Source: JAGLTA01 sp034660735
Lineage (GTDB): Bacteria; Patescibacteriota; Patescibacteriia; JAACEG01
Length of the DNA: 8,360 nucleotides
Direction: 5' to 3'
Assembly: GCA_034660735.1 (NCBI GenBank)
Contig: JAYEJQ010000068.1
Location: 1 to 8,360, forward strand
Made by a program: the position numbers and the translations under genes. Position 1 is the stretch's first letter. Each line of letters begins with the position of its first letter. Below are positions 5,155-8,360 of the stretch, piece by piece. The notes beneath the pieces were generated by a model, which was given only the letters and a program-made list of their open reading frames with translations, searched no databases and was not told the origin of the DNA.

Positions 5155-6198
5155 TTATTTTAAAAAAATATCTTTTTTGACTTTTAAATTTATGTTAAAA
5201 TTCACAGACAAATCCTGATTTTCTGATGAACCGACGAATGTAGCTGAATTTATCTCCACGGATTCTACAAAGTCTTCCGCTTGCTGAAAAACAATTAGTT
5301 GCTTAGCGACTGACACAAAACTGTCTGTCATGGCGCTAATAAGCACATTCCCATTAATATCCGCATTTAAAGTTTCATAATAAACATTTGTTAAGGTATG
5401 CTCTTCCAAAATGTCTAAAAAATTAGTGCAATATATATGATTTTTAAGCAAATAATCGATCGCTTCAAATTTTTTTTGAAATTTTATAATTTCATCTTTC
5501 CGATCTTCATAAACGTTTATTTTACTCTGAGTCTTATCTATGTTTTTCTTAATATCATCTATCTTATCCATAACAAAACTCTGATAACATGCTGTTAGTA
5601 TATATAAAGAAAAAAGAATAATTACAGACAGAGCCAAGGAAAAAAACATAATAAAAAATTTTTCCCTTATTTTAATTTTAATAGATCCAATTAAATCTCC
5701 AGAGATAAAATTTATTTCGGAATCATTATGAATTATTTTTTTTTTATTAACAAATTTTAACGGATCTTTCGGCTTTATTTTATTTTTTGGATGTTCATTA
5801 TGATTTTTCGCCTTTTTTTTTAGTTCTCTTGTTTTACTTTTTTTATAATCCTGAAAAGTCTGAATTTTTTTTTTAGCTTTAAAAACGACAGGCTCTACTT
5901 TTAATTTTTCAATATTCTCAGCGCTTTTTAATTTTTCTAATTTTTTGTTTATCGGTTTTCCAAAAAAAACTTTACTTTTTTCTTTATCACTCTTAATCTC
6001 TTTATTTTTCTTTTTTGAAAAAAATGAAAAATTAGAAAAAACTCGCCCGACTGTTTTCTTTTGATTTTTTTCCGCTTTTCTCTTATCAGAACTCAAAGGC
6101 GCATACATAGAAATTTCATCTTTTCGCGCTTTTCGCGCTTTTTTCAATTCGCTCTTTTCGCGATCTTTTAAATTATTCGGCAATAAATTTATTGGCAT
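5155..6198 (-). CDS. pilN: PilN-like type IV pilus protein with a long Lys-rich cytoplasmic region
   Basis: The 347-residue product begins MPINLLPNNL. INLLP is the conserved PilN peptide that binds the groove of PilM, and the pilM gene lies directly upstream (70 bp). Ordinary PilN is about 180-210 residues with the membrane helix some 20 residues after INLLP. Here the helix is at about 181-203 (FFIMFFSLALSVIILFSLYI), preceded by some 160 cytoplasmic residues, of which 45 of the first 160 are lysine. A second, degenerate copy of the peptide (INFISGDL, 162-169) sits at the normal distance from the helix. After the helix come a coiled coil (about 208-245) and a C-terminal alpha/beta domain (about 246-347; NVYYETLNADINGNVLISA, VESVEINSATF) of PilN type. 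The Lys-rich part is encoded by A9-A10 tracts at 5736-5745, 5813-5821 and 5865-5874. The start is fixed by the INLLP motif. The family call is good; the role of the extension is unknown. Confidence 0.88.
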   Translation of the reverse strand: MPINLLPNNLKDREKSELKKARKARKDEISMYAPLSSDKRKAEKNQKKTVGRVFSNFSFFSKKKNKEIKSDKEKSKVFFGKPINKKLEKLKSAENIEKLKVEPVVFKAKKKIQTFQDYKKSKTRELKKKAKNHNEHPKNKIKPKDPLKFVNKKKIIHNDSEINFISGDLIGSIKIKIREKFFIMFFSLALSVIILFSLYILTACYQSFVMDKIDDIKKNIDKTQSKINVYEDRKDEIIKFQKKFEAIDYLLKNHIYCTNFLDILEEHTLTNVYYETLNADINGNVLISAMTDSFVSVAKQLIVFQQAEDFVESVEINSATFVGSSENQDLSVNFNINLKVKKDIFLK

Positions 6199-6268
6199 AA
6201 AATTATCTGCTAAATTTTAATACTTTTTTTGAATTTTATTTATAAAATAAAAATTAACTTCCACTTTT

Positions 6269-7486
6269 TTATTCTATCTCTCTCATTGCCAAACCAACCG
6301 CTACTGATAATTTAGAGCCGATATCCTGAAAAACCAATTTTAAATCTTGAGGATAAATAATTCTCGCGAATGGATCTCCTGTATAAACTTTTTTATTTAA
6401 AATATGAGACAGATATTCTGGTAGATAAGACAATTGGGAAGAGCCGCCAGTAAGAATTATTTTTTCTATATCATTATTATTGCTATTGTCCGCTGCCTGC
6501 CCAAAATTTAACTGGTTCTTAAAAAAATCTATTGTATATTTTATTTCATCTATAATCGGCGCCACGACTTTTTCTACAGATTGAAAAACAGCGCTTCCTT
6601 CCTGATTAACGCCGACATCGTATTTAAATTGTTCTCCTCTGCCAAAACTGACATTTAAATTCTTGCTAATCGCCTCTGTCACGTTGCGCCCCCCGACTTC
6701 TATGCTTCTATTAATTACTGGAAATCCATCTTGAATAATAGAAACGGATGATGAGGTAAGCCCGATATCAACTATCATTAAAGTTGATTTGTCGTTTCCG
6801 ACTAATGATCTAATTAAAGAAAAAATTTCTGTTTCTAAACTTAATAAATTCAATTCTGCCCTCTCAAAAATAGTCATATATTTCTTGACTAAATTTTTAG
6901 GCGCCCCAGTCAAAAAAATCTTTATATCTTTGTCCTCTTGCTTCTCTTTCTTTTTTTTATTAAAAGAATTTTTTGCATTTTCTGTCTCATCTGAATTGCC
7001 GAACCCTGAATTTCCGCCAACATTATTATTATGCTCTGCTTCTATTTTATCATCTTTTAAAGCCGCTCCTTTCTTGTTTTGCAAAAAATCCTTTTTTTTA
7101 TCCTCATTTAAAATATGCCAATCAAGACTAATCTCGTCAATCGGAATAGGAATAATTTTCTTCGCTTCCCATTGCACAGCTGACGCAAGATCCTTCTTCT
7201 TCATTTGCGGCAAACTAATAATTGAAGAAAATACCGAAAATGTCGGCAAAGCTGTTATAACTTTATTGCTTGTAACATTTGCCTCTTTACACAACTGCCT
7301 TAAAATATCAACTGTTTTATTTATCGCCTCTTTAGAATCGTCCATAATAATATTTACGGATTGATCCGTAAAGGCATAAGTAACTAATTTCGGCACTCCT
7401 TTTTCGTTTGCTAATTCCACTAATTTAATGCTTGATGCGCCCAAATTAATGCCCAAATAATTATAATCAGAACTAAATAATCCCAT
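6269..7486 (-). CDS. pilM: Type IV pilus assembly protein PilM (actin-like ATPase) with an inserted low-complexity loop
   Basis: PilM is a cytoplasmic actin/FtsA-like nucleotide-binding protein that holds the PilN N-terminal peptide under the inner membrane. Visible actin-fold motifs are phosphate 1 LGINLGASSIKLVEL (11-25), phosphate 2 IVDIGLTSSSVSII (238-251) and the adenosine motif IILTGGSSQL (343-352). SLPQMKKKDLASAVQWEAKK (91-110) and VGGRNVTEAISKNL (264-277) are further PilM-type signatures. The product has 405 residues against about 350 for the family. The excess is one loop at about 127-187, rich in Lys, Asn, Glu, Asp and Gly (for example EHNNNVGGNSGFGNSDE), which interrupts the domain between LDWHIL and IKIFLTGAPK. 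The start MGLFSS fits the usual position just before the first strand. It is the first gene of the pil run, 58 bp from the prephenate dehydratase stop, and has a good promoter in that gap. Confidence 0.94.
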   Translation of the reverse strand: MGLFSSDYNYLGINLGASSIKLVELANEKGVPKLVTYAFTDQSVNIIMDDSKEAINKTVDILRQLCKEANVTSNKVITALPTFSVFSSIISLPQMKKKDLASAVQWEAKKIIPIPIDEISLDWHILNEDKKKDFLQNKKGAALKDDKIEAEHNNNVGGNSGFGNSDETENAKNSFNKKKKEKQEDKDIKIFLTGAPKNLVKKYMTIFERAELNLLSLETEIFSLIRSLVGNDKSTLMIVDIGLTSSSVSIIQDGFPVINRSIEVGGRNVTEAISKNLNVSFGRGEQFKYDVGVNQEGSAVFQSVEKVVAPIIDEIKYTIDFFKNQLNFGQAADNSNNNDIEKIILTGGSSQLSYLPEYLSHILNKKVYTGDPFARIIYPQDLKLVFQDIGSKLSVAVGLAMREIE

Positions 7487-7511
7487 ATATTTTTATAAAT
7501 AATTTAATTTT

Positions 7512-7540
7512 ATTATAGCAAACTTTTAAATTTTCAGCAA
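7512..7540 (-). promoter_or_regulatory. Probable sigma-70 promoter of the pil operon (upstream of pilM)
   Basis: On the minus strand, TTGCTG (7540-7535) is followed after exactly 17 bases by TATAAT (7517-7512), a perfect -10, with TG one base upstream (TGCTATAAT) as in extended -10 promoters. The start site would fall around 7505, giving a leader of about 19 nt before the pilM ATG at 7486, with no Shine-Dalgarno sequence in it. It lies within the gap between the prephenate dehydratase gene and pilM. Confidence 0.65.
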
Positions 7541-7544
7541 TTTT

Positions 7545-8120
7545 TTACTTGCTCTGTTTTATTGCTGCGATAAAAGTCGTGAAATTAAATTTTAAATCTT
7601 GAATTCCCTGCCCTAAAATATCCAATTTATATAATCGCGCGCAAATTTTCGGCGCTATTGTCGCGCAATGTTTTGGCAGTTCGCCTGCGGAAATATCTTT
7701 TGCCGCGCTTGCAGTATCGCTATATTCTTGCAACTCAATATTACTCAATTTTCGCTTTAAATACATACGGCATTGCTTAAGCGCCTGCGGGTGCGAAACA
7801 ATCTTTTTAATTTTATCTAATTTCACCCCTTGCTTCACTAATAAACAATGCTGAATATCTATCTCAAATATATTCTCAATTTTAAAATTATAGCTGCTCA
7901 TAGCATAAACGGCTTCATACACAATTCCTCCGTTTGAATTTTCAATCGGAAAAACGGCTTTGGCGATTTCGCCATTATTGAGCGCGCGTAAAACATTCGC
8001 GACATTGATTAAATATTCAAGATCGTAATCTTTGATTTCATTTTTCGCGCAATAATAATTCGCGGCTTCTTCGGAAAAACTGCCCATATTTCCAGAAACA
8101 CCGATTTTTATTTTTTCCAT
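7545..8120 (-). CDS. pheA: Prephenate dehydratase, catalytic domain only (no ACT domain)
   Basis: The enzyme converts prephenate to phenylpyruvate with loss of water and CO2, the step toward phenylalanine, in the cytoplasm. The 191 residues cover just the catalytic PDT domain: GSFSEEAA (13-20), FPIENSNGG (57-65), IQHCLLV (89-95), VSHPQALKQC (108-117), DTASAAKDI (135-143), ATIAPKICA (153-161) and a C-terminal FNFTTF (178-183). Bacterial monofunctional enzymes usually carry a further ACT domain of about 80 residues for phenylalanine feedback. Here the protein ends eight residues after TTF, so allosteric control is presumably missing. In the family the last motif is N-x-TRF; the first Thr, known to matter for catalysis, is kept (T181), but Arg is replaced by Thr. 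The gene starts with ATG, without a Shine-Dalgarno sequence. A TATAAT lies upstream at 8192-8187 but has no clear -35. No functional link with the pilus genes is apparent. Confidence 0.92.
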   Translation of the reverse strand: MEKIKIGVSGNMGSFSEEAANYYCAKNEIKDYDLEYLINVANVLRALNNGEIAKAVFPIENSNGGIVYEAVYAMSSYNFKIENIFEIDIQHCLLVKQGVKLDKIKKIVSHPQALKQCRMYLKRKLSNIELQEYSDTASAAKDISAGELPKHCATIAPKICARLYKLDILGQGIQDLKFNFTTFIAAIKQSK

Positions 8121-8238
8121 AAATTTATTTTCAATTTTCTAAATATTAAAATTTTTATAAAACCACAATTTTCTTTATTTAAATAAATTATATTCTTGTT
8201 TAGCACTTGCGACTTGCGCAAATCATTGATGATGCTTT
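8121..8238. other. Intergenic stretch upstream of pheA with tandem ACTTGCG
   Basis: About 118 bp of AT-rich DNA without a convincing gene. It contains a -10-like TATAAT on the minus strand at 8192-8187, facing pheA, without a good -35. It also has two adjacent copies of ACTTGCG at 8205-8218. The sequence around 8212-8222 (GACTTGCGCAAAT) resembles the end of element B (GAGTTGCGCTAAT at 4927-4938 and neighbours), which hints at another element end, but no matching partner arm is visible here. Confidence 0.35.
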
Positions 8239-8352
8239 TCAAAATAAAACTTTTTCCAACTCGCCTTTATCCTGTTGTGACTTTAATAATATTTTTATTT
8301 TTAAACCTGTAAATTCTATTAATATATTTTTTTTTATAATTTTTTCCAACAT
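8239..8352 (-). CDS. Possible small ORF or C-terminal end of a gene cut by the window edge
   Basis: An open frame runs on the minus strand from an ATG at 8352 to a TGA at 8241-8239, giving 37 residues (begins MLEKIIKKN, ends GELEKVLF). No stop occurs between this ATG and the right edge, so it may equally be the C-terminus of a longer gene coming from outside. It has the Lys/Ile-rich composition of its neighbours but no recognisable motif. The sequence TTTTTCCAAC is found at both its ends (8251-8260 and 8341-8350), encoding LEK both times. In such AT-rich DNA a frame this short can be chance. Confidence 0.3.
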   Translation of the reverse strand: MLEKIIKKNILIEFTGLKIKILLKSQQDKGELEKVLF

Positions 8353-8360
8353 AATATTTT

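Noticed and set aside
6234..6252. TTTTATTT-ATA-AAATAAAA inverted repeat between pilM and pilN
   Set aside because: It is purely A/T with a three-base loop in very AT-rich DNA. It is likely chance and too weak for a terminator.
1422..7364. Plus-strand open frames, for example 1422-1625, 1680-1955, 2687-2935, 3918-4244 and 6789-7364
   Set aside because: Each lies antisense inside a well-supported minus-strand gene, has no recognisable domain and the biased composition expected of a shadow frame.
1..8360. CRISPR array, tRNA or rRNA gene
   Set aside because: No regularly spaced repeats and no tRNA-like cloverleaf or conserved rRNA segments were seen on either strand.
1..8360. Recoded UGA (as in Gracilibacteria/Absconditabacteria)
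   Set aside because: All recognised genes are full length under the standard code, end at sensible family C-termini, and contain no in-frame UGA.

Overview
The window is AT-rich (G+C by eye around 30%), and all of its genes lie on the minus strand, so transcription runs from right to left. Most of it is a type IV pilus (T4P) assembly locus. In transcription order it holds pilM (actin-like cytoplasmic platform), a pilN-like gene with a very long lysine-rich cytoplasmic region, a pilO-like gene, a small one-helix membrane protein with an NPF motif that could stand in for PilP, pilB (extension ATPase), a stand-alone receiver-domain response regulator, pilC (inner-membrane platform), and the start of a membrane-anchored protein that runs off the left edge. 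Upstream of pilM lies a prephenate dehydratase gene without a regulatory ACT domain. A possible small or partial reading frame sits at the right edge.

The pilus genes cover the inner-membrane motor and alignment parts. No pilin, prepilin peptidase, retraction ATPase (PilT) or secretin (PilQ) gene is present. This gene content, the absence of an outer-membrane secretin, the AT-rich lysine/isoleucine-rich coding style and the absence of visible Shine-Dalgarno sequences fit a Patescibacteria/CPR genome, probably a Parcubacteria-like lineage. That assignment is an inference from style and gene order, not from a marker gene. The standard genetic code is adequate: every gene is full length without recoding UGA.

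Two spacers inside the operon are filled by structured repeat-like DNA. About 155 bp between the NPF-protein gene and pilB (3732-3886) has terminal inverted repeats around a GC-rich palindrome. About 217 bp between pilN and pilO (4924-5140) has terminal inverted repeats around three nested hairpins. Both look like small non-coding, MITE-like or palindromic intergenic elements. They create misleading upstream extensions of the pilB and pilO frames. The elsewhere tight spacing of the operon (11 to 70 bp) makes them stand out.

Functionally, PilM should bind the N-terminal INLLP peptide of PilN, and PilN/PilO with the NPF protein would form the inner-membrane alignment ring. PilB would hydrolyse ATP to drive pilus growth through PilC. 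The receiver protein between pilB and pilC is a good candidate for a phosphorylation-dependent regulator of the motor. A near-consensus sigma-70 promoter lies just upstream of pilM, at the end of the prephenate dehydratase gene, and probably drives the pil operon.
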